Below, piece after piece: positions 33,007-41,343 of a DNA stretch of 64,000 nucleotides; position 1 is the stretch's first letter, and each line of letters starts with the position of its first letter. Position numbers and translations under genes: made by a program. The notes beneath the pieces are model-generated. The model was not told where the DNA came from, did not search any database, and saw only the letters and a list, made by a program, of their open reading frames with translations. The stretch lies in assembly GCA_016879935.1 (NCBI GenBank), contig JAACJQ010000205.1, positions 24,919-88,918 of the forward strand, given 5' to 3'. This DNA comes from Archangiaceae bacterium (GTDB taxonomy: Bacteria; Myxococcota; Myxococcia; Myxococcales; Myxococcaceae).

Positions 33007-34239
33007 TCAGGGCGTCGTCGCCAGGCGGCCGTCGAGCCCTTCGAACAGCACCCGTTGATCGCCGAACGACAGCAACGTGAGCCCCTCGGGTGGAGCGCTG
33101 AGCACGATCGTCGAGGCCGAGACGCGCGGCAGAAATGCCCGCCCGGGCGCATCGACGACGAGGGGCGAGAAGGTCTGTGCGAGCCGTCGCGTCGAGCTGA
33201 TCGACCAGCCCGCCGGCAGTGTGAGTGACGCGTCGGCGTCGAGGTTCGCGAAGGTGAGCGTCTGCCCGTTGGCGAGCCACAGCCCGTCGATGGAGGCGCC
33301 CGCGAGTCGGCCTGGCATCTCGCGGCAGCGTGTCATCGCGGTCGCGTCGAGGGGCACGCGGCAGAACCGGAGCCAGTCGGGTCTGGAGCCGCACGACAGC
33401 GCGACCTCGGCTCGCGACACGGGCATCACGCGGGAGGCGCCCAGGCAGAGACCTCGAGGGAGCTGAACGGGTGGCGCACGCTCGAGCCCCTGCCCCACCC
33501 TGGTGTGCAGGTGCACGGCGCCATCGTTCACCACCAGCACCGCGTCGCGATCGATCGCCACGACGTCACCCTTGGCGAGGTCGACATCGAGCTTGAGGAG
33601 CGCGTCTGGCTCGCGCACCAGCACGTCACCACCGCGGTCGACGAAGCGCTCGAGGCTGCCACGCCCAAAGAGCCAGACCACGTCGTCGACGCGCGCGAAG
33701 CCGACCGCCGCGAACGACTGGAGCTGCATGCCCGAGCGCCACACCGAGACCTGCGACGTGCCCGACTCCAGGCACAGCCACGCGCCCCTCGGCGTCACGT
33801 CCTCCGACTGGCAACGAACGGTGGAGTCGACGGCACCGACGCGCGCGCCCAGTCGCATCGGCTCCACGGCCAGCACTTCGTTCGTCGCACGACCAAGGGA
33901 GGGATCGAAGGTGACCTCGACGCGGTGGAGCCCGGGACGCGTCGGCGTGAACGTCACCTCGGCCGAGACGAATTGCCCACGCGCGAAGGGGCCAGCGAGC
34001 GTGAAGGGAACGTCGAGCGCGGCGGGGTCGGTGACGGTCGCCTGGAGCGAGACGTCGAGTGTCGGTGGGCACGTCGGCGCCCGGCGACTCGTGATCACCG
34101 TGACCGGCCGATCGATCGACACCGCGGCCCCACCGGGCGTCGAGATGCCTGCGTCTCCGACGTCACACACGGGCGGAGGTGAGACGTCGATCGTCGGGAG
34201 ACACCCGGTCACGACGAAGAGCAGAAGGCACCACCGCAC
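33007..34239 (-). CDS. hypothetical lipoprotein
   Basis: 410 residues from a GTG start. MRWCLLLFVVTGC ends in a good lipobox (V-T-G-C), so the product is a lipid-anchored envelope protein. A region at about 45-130 looks like an immunoglobulin-like beta domain (VTFTPTRPGLHRVEVTFDP). The remainder has short beta repeats reminiscent of a propeller (WLFGRG, VLVVNDGAVHLHTR, LWLANGQTLTF), and several Cys could form disulfides. No specific family is recognised. It is convergent with ubiB (1 nt between stops). Confidence 0.65.
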   Translation of the reverse strand: MRWCLLLFVVTGCLPTIDVSPPPVCDVGDAGISTPGGAAVSIDRPVTVITSRRAPTCPPTLDVSLQATVTDPAALDVPFTLAGPFARGQFVSAEVTFTPTRPGLHRVEVTFDPSLGRATNEVLAVEPMRLGARVGAVDSTVRCQSEDVTPRGAWLCLESGTSQVSVWRSGMQLQSFAAVGFARVDDVVWLFGRGSLERFVDRGGDVLVREPDALLKLDVDLAKGDVVAIDRDAVLVVNDGAVHLHTRVGQGLERAPPVQLPRGLCLGASRVMPVSRAEVALSCGSRPDWLRFCRVPLDATAMTRCREMPGRLAGASIDGLWLANGQTLTFANLDADASLTLPAGWSISSTRRLAQTFSPLVVDAPGRAFLPRVSASTIVLSAPPEGLTLLSFGDQRVLFEGLDGRLATTP

Positions 34240-34280
34240 GCTGACGCTCTTGCGTGATGCAGGGGCCCGACGTCAACCCG

Positions 34281-34811
34281 TCACCAGCGCACGGGGAACA
34301 GGAAGCGTCTGTCGGAGAGGATCTGGAACGCCCCGAAGTGCAGCGGCTTGCCGGTCAGCTCTTCACCGAACCGCATCGCGCCGCGCCAGCCGAACTCGAT
34401 GACGTCGGTGCGCACCATCGCGCGCGGGTACTCGAAGGTGATGGAGCCGACCTGGGCTCCTTGAGGCGTCCACGTGGCGTGCACGTTGCGGGTGGCCACC
34501 TTGATCGCATCGTCGAGCCGCGCGAGCACCGTGGCTGGAGAGCTGCCTCCGAGGGCGAGCGCCACCTTCACCAGCGGCCGAATGATGGGGCCGAAGGACT
34601 GCCGGGTGAGCGCGAGGTTGAGCGTCTCGAGCTTCGGCGCCCCGCACGCGTCGATGATCGCGCCCCACGTCTCGATCGCGATGGCGCCGGCGTGCCAGCG
34701 CTGCCCATGTGGCATCTCGAGGACCGCGCGCGTAGGCGCCGAGACGCGCTCCAGCACCTTCGCCGCCGAACCGTCGGCCTGCAGCGCCTTCACCAATGCG
34801 GCGAGGTTCAT
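34281..34811 (-). CDS. conserved hypothetical protein divergent from the Mla-type operon
   Basis: 176 residues from the ATG at 34811, chosen for GAGG 8 nt upstream; an ATG at 34832 lacks such a site. Soluble, helical N-terminal half and beta C-terminal half (VHATWTPQGAQVGSITFEYP). The overall layout is loosely like small myxobacterial DUF2378-type proteins, but I would not assign it. It is divergent from the ABC ATPase gene with under 40 nt between starts. Confidence 0.55.
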   Translation of the reverse strand: MNLAALVKALQADGSAAKVLERVSAPTRAVLEMPHGQRWHAGAIAIETWGAIIDACGAPKLETLNLALTRQSFGPIIRPLVKVALALGGSSPATVLARLDDAIKVATRNVHATWTPQGAQVGSITFEYPRAMVRTDVIEFGWRGAMRFGEELTGKPLHFGAFQILSDRRFLFPVRW

Positions 34812-34848
34812 CGCGCTGACCTCGAAGTCCATGGCCGTGGAGTCTACA

Positions 34849-35541
34849 TTGCGCGCCGTCGTGTCGGCGGCTCTCGAACAGACTGCGGTACCGCTCTCGT
34901 GCGAGGCGCTGTGCGTGCGGTTTGGCCGTGTCGACGCCCTCGTCGACGTGACGGTCTCGATCTCGCCCGGAGAGCAGGTGCTCGTGACGGGCCAGGCCGC
35001 GAGCGGGAAGACGACCTGGCTCAAGTGTCTGGCCGGGCTTCAGCCACCGACGTCGGGGCACGTGCGCTGGGGGCCCGACGACGTCGCGCGCCTCGATCTC
35101 GAAGAGCGCCGCCGGCGCCAACGCTCGTTCGGCATGGTCTTTCAGAGCGACGCGTTGTTCGACTCGATGTCGGTGCTCGACAACGTGATGTTGCCGCTGA
35201 CGAAGCGCCAGGTGCCGCGCGATGAAGCGGTCGAACGTGCCCGTGCGGTGCTCGATCGAGTCGGGCTCTCGGCCGCCCACGGCAAGCGGCCCGAAGAGCT
35301 CTCGGGGGGCATGAAGAAGCGGGTCGGGGTCGCCCGGGCGATCGTGGCCCAGCCGTCGATTCTGCTCGCTGACGACCCCTTCGCCGGCCTCGACCCGTCG
35401 ACCGAGCGCTCGATCGCCGAGCTCCTGCTCGAGGTCTCGCGGGGCCGAACGCTGGTGACGGCGTTGCCCGATCCCGTCGCGTCGTTGCCACTCGCTCGGG
35501 TGTTGCGCTTCGAGCAGGGCCGGCTCGGGAGCGTGCCGTGA
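34849..35541 (+). CDS. Mla-type ABC transporter ATPase, subunit 1 (degenerate Walker B and H-loop)
   Basis: About 230 residues. The TTG at 34849 has GTGGAG 6 nt upstream; a GTG at 34861 is an alternative, and the longer open frame is antisense to the neighbour. Walker A GQAASGKTT, Q-loop MVFQSD and signature LSGGMKKRVGVARAI are intact and MlaF-like. Walker B reads LLADDPFAGLDP, so the catalytic Glu is Asp. The switch His is absent (LVTALPD instead of V-T-H-D). It is the first gene of a five-gene operon with overlapping starts and probably pairs with the second ATPase (37049). It would energise phospholipid movement across the periplasm. Confidence 0.85.
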   Translation: MRAVVSAALEQTAVPLSCEALCVRFGRVDALVDVTVSISPGEQVLVTGQAASGKTTWLKCLAGLQPPTSGHVRWGPDDVARLDLEERRRRQRSFGMVFQSDALFDSMSVLDNVMLPLTKRQVPRDEAVERARAVLDRVGLSAAHGKRPEELSGGMKKRVGVARAIVAQPSILLADDPFAGLDPSTERSIAELLLEVSRGRTLVTALPDPVASLPLARVLRFEQGRLGSVP

Positions 35542-36305
35542 TTCGTGCACTCGGGGCCTTCGGGCTGGGCGTCGCCCGCCTCACGGGAGCCCTCGCGCTC
35601 GTGCTCGCGCGAACGACCCTGAACCTGCCCAGGCTCGATCGCCGCGAGCTCTTCCGCAGCATCGTGCTGTTCGGCTACCGATCGCTGCCGCTCGCGCTGA
35701 TGGCCGCGACGCTGATCGGCTCCACCGTCGTGCTGCAGGCCGGCGTCTACGCGGTGAAGTTCGGAGCCCGCCTCTACACGGGCTGGGCCGCCGGCTACGC
35801 GCTCACCCGTGAGTTCGGCCCGCTCCTGCTCGGGCTCGTGATGGCGGCCCGCATCGGCGCTCGCAACGCCGCCGAGCTCGCGCTGCTGAACGTGAACGGG
35901 CAGATCGAAGGCCTGCGCGGCATCTCGCTCGACCCGTTCCGCATTCTCGTGGCGCCGCGGGTCGTCGGCAGCGCCATCGCCATCACCTGCCTGGGGAGCG
36001 TCACCTTCCTCGTCGCGGTCTGCTTCGAGGCCGTCTCGTCGTACTTCTCGCTCGGCCTGCCGCTGCGCGTCTTCTTCGACTCGTACCAGGACATGCTGCG
36101 GGTCGGCGATCTCGTCGGAGGCCTGACGAAGACCCTCGCGTTCGGGCTCGCCATCGCCCTGGTGTCGACGGTGGCCGGCCTTCGCGCGAAAGGCGGGGCG
36201 GTCGGCGTGGGTCAGGCCGCGGCCTCGGCGGTCGTGTTGTCGTGCGCGGCGATCTTCTCGCTCGATCTGTTGCTCACCCCGTTTCTGACGAGGCTCTTCG
36301 GGTGA
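35538..36305 (+). CDS. MlaE-family permease, subunit 1
   Basis: 255 residues from a GTG that overlaps the ATPase stop (GTGA). About five or six membrane segments. MlaE/YrbE family marks are LTREFGPLLLGLVMAARIGARNAAEL and the coupling-helix region LLNVNGQIEGLRGISLDPFRILVAPR, then LRAKGG near the C-terminus. It forms the membrane channel that passes lipid between the inner membrane and the MCE protein. The Ala/Asn substitutions around ARNAAEL differ from permease 2 (ASTSAEI). Confidence 0.87.
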   Translation: MIRALGAFGLGVARLTGALALVLARTTLNLPRLDRRELFRSIVLFGYRSLPLALMAATLIGSTVVLQAGVYAVKFGARLYTGWAAGYALTREFGPLLLGLVMAARIGARNAAELALLNVNGQIEGLRGISLDPFRILVAPRVVGSAIAITCLGSVTFLVAVCFEAVSSYFSLGLPLRVFFDSYQDMLRVGDLVGGLTKTLAFGLAIALVSTVAGLRAKGGAVGVGQAAASAVVLSCAAIFSLDLLLTPFLTRLFG

Positions 36306-37048
36306 GCGCGCTCCTTCGCATCTTCGGTGCTCCGGCGATTCTCTTCGCCCGCACCCTCTCGGCCATTCGCCAGCGGGGCGTCGACCGTCGCGCGACGATG
36401 GTGCAGCTGGTGGAGATCGGCTCGAAGTCGTCGCTGCTCATCGTCTCGGGGCTCGCCTTCTTCGGCGCGGTGATGGTGACGATCGCGTGGGCTCAGACGC
36501 GCAAGTACACGGGCAACATCACCGTCGTCGGGCCCGCCTACTTCGAGCTCATGCTCCGCGAGTTCGCGCCGCTGCTGGTCGCGCTCCTTGCAGCCTCACG
36601 CGTCGGCGCCTCGACCAGCGCCGAGATCGCCGCCATGTCGGTGAACGAGCAGATCGAAGCGCTCGAACTCTGCGCCGCCGACCCCATCGCCGAGCTGGTG
36701 ACGCCGCGGTTCGTCGCGTCATTGATCGCCCTGCCCGCGCTGATGGTGATCGGCACCATCGCCGCTGCGGTGTCGGCGAGGGTGGTGGTGACGACCGCCT
36801 TCGGCGCCGACGGCAGCGCGTTCACCGACGCCAGGTTCGTCGACGCCACCGACGTGCTCTGCGCCTTCGTGAAGGGCGCGCTCTGCGGAGCCTTCATTCC
36901 CCTCGCAGCCGCAGCGCGTGGCCTGAAAGCGAAGGGCGGCGCGCCTGCGGTCGGTGAAGCGGTCACCGCAGCGGTCGTCGACGCTTCGATGGGCTGCCTG
37001 CTGATCGACTTCGTCGTGGCGGCAGCGTTCCTGCTGATTGGAGTGTGA
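36302..37048 (+). CDS. MlaE-family permease, subunit 2
   Basis: 248 residues from the GTG at 36302 overlapping the previous stop (GTGA). The frame is open upstream to 36242, but only inside the preceding gene. It is the more canonical MlaE copy: LMLREFAPLLVALLAASRVGASTSAEIAAM, EQIEALELCAADPIAELVTPRF and LKAKGGAPAVGEA. Only moderately similar to subunit 1, so it is not a recent duplication. Two unlike permeases side by side suggest a heterodimer. Confidence 0.87.
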   Translation: MSALLRIFGAPAILFARTLSAIRQRGVDRRATMVQLVEIGSKSSLLIVSGLAFFGAVMVTIAWAQTRKYTGNITVVGPAYFELMLREFAPLLVALLAASRVGASTSAEIAAMSVNEQIEALELCAADPIAELVTPRFVASLIALPALMVIGTIAAAVSARVVVTTAFGADGSAFTDARFVDATDVLCAFVKGALCGAFIPLAAAARGLKAKGGAPAVGEAVTAAVVDASMGCLLIDFVVAAAFLLIGV

Positions 37049-37726
37049 GTGGAGACGCTCGAGCTCACAGGCATCGTGAAGCGCTTTGGCGAAGTCACCG
37101 TGCTCGACGGGCTGTCGGTCTCGATTCCGCTCACGGGGCTCACGTTCATCGTCGGCAAGAGCGGCTCCGGGAAGAGCGTGTTGTGCCGGCTGGCCGTGGG
37201 GCTGCTGAAGCCCGATGCGGGCGAGGTGTCGTTGCTCGGCAGGCGCGTCGACGTGATGCCCGAGCGGCAGCTGTCGGCGCTGCGCGCGAAAGTGCCCTAC
37301 CTCGTTCAGGGGCCCGCCCTGCTCGACTGGCTCACGCTCGAGGCAAACGTGGCGCTGGCGGCAAAGGGGCTTCCCGACGACGGCCGTATCGAGCGCGCCA
37401 TCGAGCGCATGGGGCTCGCTGCGCTCAGAGATCGATACCCACCGCAGGTCGGGCCGGGCATTCGTAAACGCGCCGCCATCGCCCGTGCGCTCGTGCTCGA
37501 GCCCGTCTGTCTGCTGCTCGACGAGCCGACGACGGGGCTCGATCAGGTCGCGGCCAACCAGGTGAACGAGGCGCTCGAGGCGGTGCGTGACGCGGGCCTC
37601 GGCGCCATGGTCGTCTCCCACGACTACGCCGCGCTTCAGCGGCTCGCCGATCGAGTGGTCGAGGTGCGTCAGGGCGTGATCGGCTACCAGGGTCAAAAAG
37701 CAGGCTTTCTCGAAGGGCCGAAGTAA
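37049..37726 (+). CDS. Mla-type ABC transporter ATPase, subunit 2 (degenerate signature)
   Basis: 225 residues from the GTG directly after the permease stop. Walker A GKSGSGKS, Walker B LLLDEPTTGLDQ with the catalytic Glu, and switch His in VVSHD are all intact. The signature that should read LSGG-x-x-x-R is VGPGIRKRAAIARAL, which is degenerate. The defects are the mirror image of subunit 1. In a heterodimer, one composite site (this Walker A/B plus the LSGG of subunit 1) would be canonical and the other degenerate. Confidence 0.85.
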   Translation: METLELTGIVKRFGEVTVLDGLSVSIPLTGLTFIVGKSGSGKSVLCRLAVGLLKPDAGEVSLLGRRVDVMPERQLSALRAKVPYLVQGPALLDWLTLEANVALAAKGLPDDGRIERAIERMGLAALRDRYPPQVGPGIRKRAAIARALVLEPVCLLLDEPTTGLDQVAANQVNEALEAVRDAGLGAMVVSHDYAALQRLADRVVEVRQGVIGYQGQKAGFLEGPK

Positions 37727-37739
37727 GCGCTGAGGGCGT

Positions 37740-38750
37740 ATGGACGAGTCACGTCTCGAGCTGAAGGTGGGCGCGCTGCTGCTGGCGGCCGTCGTGGGAA
37801 CGCTGGGGCTGCTCTATTCGATGGGTGAGCTCTCGTTCTCGAGCGGGCGCAACGTCACCATCGACTTCTCGCATACGGGCAACGTGGTGAAGGGCGCGCC
37901 CGTGAAGCTGGGTGGCGTGGTGGTGGGCCGCGTCGACGCGATCGAGCTGCTGGCCGATCGCCGCGACGATCACGGCGACCCGATGCCGGTGAAGATGACG
38001 GTGAGCATCTCGGAGGCGACCGAGAAGGCGTTGCGCACCGACTGCGCGATCACCGTGTCGAGCCAGGGCCCGCTCGGTGAGCCGTACCTCGAGATCTGGC
38101 CTGGCAGCAGCCCGCAGGCCCACGTCGCGTCCGTTCCCATTCGCGGCATCGACGCGCCCCGCATCGACATCGTCTCGAACCGGCTCGCCAAGTTCCTCGA
38201 CTCCGCGTCGAAGGTGCTCGAGAGCGACCCCGAAGCGGTCTCGAAGCTGGTGAACGGCTTCGGCGGGCTCACCACGACCGTCGACGGCGTGCTCACCGAG
38301 AACCGCACCCAGATCAAAGATCTCGCGCAAGAGCTCTCGGTCGCCGCGAAGGATCTCCGCGTGCTCGCCGCGATTGCCCGCAAAGAGCTCGAGCCCGGTG
38401 GCCGCACGAACGCGATGATCGACGACGCCGCCAGCGCTGCCCGGCTCGCGAAGAACGATCTGCCTGAGCTCTCGAAGAAGGCCTCGACCGCGCTCGGGGG
38501 CATCGCTGCGGTCTCGGGTCAATTCACCGAAGAAGACGGCAAACGGCTCAAGGACATGATCGTGAAGTACCAGGCCGCCGGAGAGAAGGTCGACGTGCTC
38601 GCGGGCCGTGCCGACAAGCTGCTCTCGAAGCTCGAGGCTGGCGACGGCACGCTCGGTGCGCTGATGAAGGACAAGCAGGCCTACGACGATCTCAAGTCGC
38701 TGCTCGCCGACCTGCGGAAGAACCCGTGGAAGATGCTCTGGAAGGACTGA
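37740..38750 (+). CDS. MCE/MlaD-domain protein
   Basis: 336 residues. One N-terminal membrane anchor (VGALLLAAVVGTLGLLYSM), then an MCE domain at about 35-125 (VTIDFSHTGNVVKGAPVKLGG, ITVSSQGPLGEPYLEI). A long helical C-terminal region (about 140-330) may form a periplasmic tube or needle, as in larger MCE proteins. It binds lipids handed over by the MlaE-type permeases. It lies 13 nt after the second ATPase and ends the operon. No MlaA, MlaB or MlaC is seen in the window. Confidence 0.88.
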   Translation: MDESRLELKVGALLLAAVVGTLGLLYSMGELSFSSGRNVTIDFSHTGNVVKGAPVKLGGVVVGRVDAIELLADRRDDHGDPMPVKMTVSISEATEKALRTDCAITVSSQGPLGEPYLEIWPGSSPQAHVASVPIRGIDAPRIDIVSNRLAKFLDSASKVLESDPEAVSKLVNGFGGLTTTVDGVLTENRTQIKDLAQELSVAAKDLRVLAAIARKELEPGGRTNAMIDDAASAARLAKNDLPELSKKASTALGGIAAVSGQFTEEDGKRLKDMIVKYQAAGEKVDVLAGRADKLLSKLEAGDGTLGALMKDKQAYDDLKSLLADLRKNPWKMLWKD

Positions 38751-38765
38751 GGTACAGTCTTCCGC

Positions 38766-40766
38766 GTGCGCCTCCCGTTCCTGCTGGTGGCCCTGTGCCT
38801 GGGCTGCGGTGTGGTCGAGCAGCAAGCAGCGTCGCAGCAGCGCGCTCCGCTCGTCGGAGGCAACGTCGATGACGGCGGCTTTCGTGACGTCGTCATGCTG
38901 CGCGCGGTCTTCACCAACGACGCGGGGCTGACGCAGGGCTTCGCGTGCTCGGGCACCGTCATCACGCCCACCGTGGTGCTCACCGCCGCGCACTGCCTCG
39001 ACGAGAACGGCGGGCCTGTCGGCTACGCGCTCACCGGCGTCTTCTTTCACGACTTCGACGTCGCTCCGCCGACCAACAGCCCGCTCTGGGTTCCGGTGAC
39101 GAGCTGGCGCCGACACCCGAGCTGGAGCGCCGGCTCGGCCATGAACACCGACATCGGCCTCGTGCGGCTGCCCGCGCCCATCGCCGGCGTCTCACCATCG
39201 CCGTATCTGAATCGTCCGCTCGTCGCGGCAGACGTCGGCCAGCCGATGAAGGTCGTCGGCTACGGCATCACCTCGAGCGGAGGCACCGGCGCTGGGACTC
39301 GGCGATACGTGACGCTGCCGCTGCGCGGGCTCACGACGCAACACCTTCAGCTCGGCAACATGTCGACCGCGGGCATCTGCAACGGAGACTCCGGCGGGCC
39401 ATCGTTTCTCACTGCGCGTGATGGCGTGCGTCGCGTCGCTGGCGTGCACTCATGGACGCAGCCCGCAGGCAACTGCATGGACGGCCTCGACACGCGCGTC
39501 GATCTCTACGGCCCGTTCATTCGACAGTTCATCACCGACACCGGCGGGCCGACCTGCGTCGAAGATGGACTGTGCGCGAGTGGCTGCGCGACGCCCGATC
39601 CCGACTGTGTCTGTGGGGCTGATGGAACGTGCAACGGCCAGTGCCAGAACCTGTTGACCGACCCTGACTGCCCGGCCGAGTGCGCTGCCGACGGACTGTG
39701 CTCGACGCTCGCCTGCCCGCGTCTCGACCCTGACTGCACCGCCGAGCTCGCGACCTGCACACAGGACACGCAGTGTCAGTACCGAACGTGCGCGACCGAT
39801 CCGCAGCGTCCGACCAGGTACTGCTCGAGACCGTGCACCGCGACCTGTCAGACGGGGACGAGTTGCGTGGGCACGGTTTGTCTGCAGCCACAACTCCCGA
39901 CCGCGATGGAGGGACAAGCCTGCACGCCCAACGCGACCTTCTGTCTGTCGAACACCGTCTGTGCCTCAGCGACGGGCGCGCCGCTCGCCTGCCGCCGTAC
40001 GTGCATGACCGATGTGCAATGCGCGACGACCGATGAGTGCGTTGCCGGGCAAGGCGCGCCGCGCGTGTGTGTGAGGAAGCCTCCGGAAGCGATGCCTGGA
40101 GAGTTGTGCATGGTCGGCGTCACGCGCTGTCTTGGTGGAACGACCTGCACGGGACTTCCGGGTGGACCGACGACCTGCCGACTCACCTGCACCACCGACG
40201 CGAACTGCGCGATGAGCGACGAGTGCGTCGACGGCGTGAACTCGGTTCGGCTCTGCGTTCCGCGCGCGCCACCGGTGATGGTGGGACAGCCCTGCACGCC
40301 GGGAGTTTCGCGCTGTGTCGCGCCAACCGCGTGCACCGCGCTGATGGGACGACCGACGACGTGCCGCGCCACGTGTCTGACGAACGCGCAGTGTGCCGCG
40401 ACCGACGAGTGCGTTGCCGCTCAGGGAAACCTTCGGGTGTGCGAGCCGAAGCCGCCCGAAGCGATGCTCGGCGGTTCGTGCACGATCGGCCTCACCCGAT
40501 GTCTGGGAGCGACGACCTGCACTGGCCTTCCCGGAGCACCGACGACCTGCCTCGAGACGTGTGAGATCGAGTCAGACTGCCCGGCCGATTCCTTCTGCGG
40601 GCGTGGCCAGAACGACGCCGGTGTCTGTCAGAAGCAGCCGGTGTTCATCGAGCCGGTTCCGATGACGCAGCCCGCGGCTCCGAAGACTGGCTGTTCGGCG
40701 ACGACCGGCCTCGAGCTGGGCCTTGCTGCGTTGTTGCTCACGATGCGACGCTTCCGTTCACGATGA
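38766..40766 (+). CDS. secreted trypsin-like serine protease with Cys-rich repeats and MYXO-CTERM-like tail
   Basis: 666 residues from a GTG. A signal sequence (LPFLLVALCLGCG) is followed by an S1 protease domain (about 30-255) starting LVGGNVDD. The catalytic triad is H76 (TAAHC), D129 (NTDIGLV) and S209 (GDSGGP). Short Cys-rich units at 260-330 and four units of about 62 residues at 380-620 follow. The C-terminus has C-S-A-T-T-G, a hydrophobic stretch and a final RRFRSR, which fits the MYXO-CTERM sorting tail of myxobacterial surface proteins. A cell-surface or released protease is likely; the substrate is unknown. Confidence 0.9.
   Translation: MRLPFLLVALCLGCGVVEQQAASQQRAPLVGGNVDDGGFRDVVMLRAVFTNDAGLTQGFACSGTVITPTVVLTAAHCLDENGGPVGYALTGVFFHDFDVAPPTNSPLWVPVTSWRRHPSWSAGSAMNTDIGLVRLPAPIAGVSPSPYLNRPLVAADVGQPMKVVGYGITSSGGTGAGTRRYVTLPLRGLTTQHLQLGNMSTAGICNGDSGGPSFLTARDGVRRVAGVHSWTQPAGNCMDGLDTRVDLYGPFIRQFITDTGGPTCVEDGLCASGCATPDPDCVCGADGTCNGQCQNLLTDPDCPAECAADGLCSTLACPRLDPDCTAELATCTQDTQCQYRTCATDPQRPTRYCSRPCTATCQTGTSCVGTVCLQPQLPTAMEGQACTPNATFCLSNTVCASATGAPLACRRTCMTDVQCATTDECVAGQGAPRVCVRKPPEAMPGELCMVGVTRCLGGTTCTGLPGGPTTCRLTCTTDANCAMSDECVDGVNSVRLCVPRAPPVMVGQPCTPGVSRCVAPTACTALMGRPTTCRATCLTNAQCAATDECVAAQGNLRVCEPKPPEAMLGGSCTIGLTRCLGATTCTGLPGAPTTCLETCEIESDCPADSFCGRGQNDAGVCQKQPVFIEPVPMTQPAAPKTGCSATTGLELGLAALLLTMRRFRSR
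39905..40628 (+). repeat. four tandem Cys-rich protein repeats of about 62 residues
   Basis: Units open with (E/P/V/L)-G-x-x-C-T, continue with R-C-L-G-x-T-T-C-T-G-L-P-G-x-P-T-T-C and end with D-E-C-V...R-V-C-x-x-K-P-P-E-A-M. Units 2 to 4 are the most alike. Eight or so Cys per unit suggest disulfide-stapled modules outside the cell. Confidence 0.75.
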
Positions 40767-40819
40767 CGCAGCGAGCCCGCCTCCCCGTGAATGTCAGACC
40801 CGCGCGGTATGTGCGGCCG

Positions 40820-41197
40820 ATGACCAACAAAACCGAGACGGACATTCCGACCCTGCAGCTCCGAGTGCTGGAGAAGATCCAGGCCGAGCTGAGCCGTCTG
40901 AATGAGAAGAGTGACGAGACGAACAAGCGCCTCGACGAAACGAACAAGCGCCTCGACGAGACCAACGAGCGCCTCGAGAACGGTCTCGCGAGCGTTCGGC
41001 GCGAGATGCACGAAGGCTTCACGCGCCTTCGCACCGAAGTCGTTCAGCTGCGCAAAGACGTCGACGACGGCCTCACTTCACTGAGCGAAGAAATGAACGT
41101 CGGCTTCACCGCGTTCCGCCAACAAAACGATCGCCGCGCCCTCGATCACGAGCGTCGCATCAGGGCCATCGAGCGCCAGCTCGCCCGCCGCCACTGA
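40820..41197 (+). CDS. coiled-coil protein with heptad tandem repeat
   Basis: 125 residues from the ATG at 40820 (MTNKTETDIPTLQLRVLEKI). An ATG at 40763 overlaps the protease stop (ATGA) and would add 19 residues, so translational coupling from there is possible. Nearly all of it is predicted helix. Three perfect heptads DETNKRL/DETNERL are followed by LENGLASVRREMHEGFTRLR and further heptads. It is probably an oligomeric scaffold; function unknown. Confidence 0.6.
   Translation: MTNKTETDIPTLQLRVLEKIQAELSRLNEKSDETNKRLDETNKRLDETNERLENGLASVRREMHEGFTRLRTEVVQLRKDVDDGLTSLSEEMNVGFTAFRQQNDRRALDHERRIRAIERQLARRH
40913..40975 (+). repeat. 21-nt tandem repeat, three copies
   Basis: Unit GACGAGACGAACAAGCGCCTC, three copies with a few substitutions, encodes the heptad D-E-T-N-K-R-L. 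Because it adds exactly one heptad per unit, copy-number change would lengthen the coiled coil without shifting the frame. Confidence 0.85.
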
Positions 41198-41274
41198 GCA
41201 GCACTGGAGCACTGCACCGCTCCACCGTGGGGCAGCACACATCGCCTCCATCGACGATCCGGGCACTTCGCGGC

Positions 41275-41290
41275 TGGCATCACGCCTGCT
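41275..41290 (+). promoter_or_regulatory. weak candidate sigma-54 promoter upstream of the MBL-fold gene
   Basis: TGGCATCACGCCTGCT has GG and GC 10 nt apart but three mismatches to TGGCAC-R-N4-TTGCW. It lies about 55 nt before the ATG at 41344. The next gene but one encodes a sigma-54 activator, so autoregulation is conceivable. Confidence 0.25.
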
Positions 41291-41343
41291 GAGGCTCCCC
41301 TCACCTGCGGCATCTTCGTCACAGGGCACCAGGGAGCTCACCG

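Noticed and set aside
34474..34848. N-terminal extension of the first Mla ATPase by about 125 codons
   Set aside because: It would be fully antisense to the neighbouring gene and adds nothing of the ABC family; TTG 34849 has a good ribosome-binding site.
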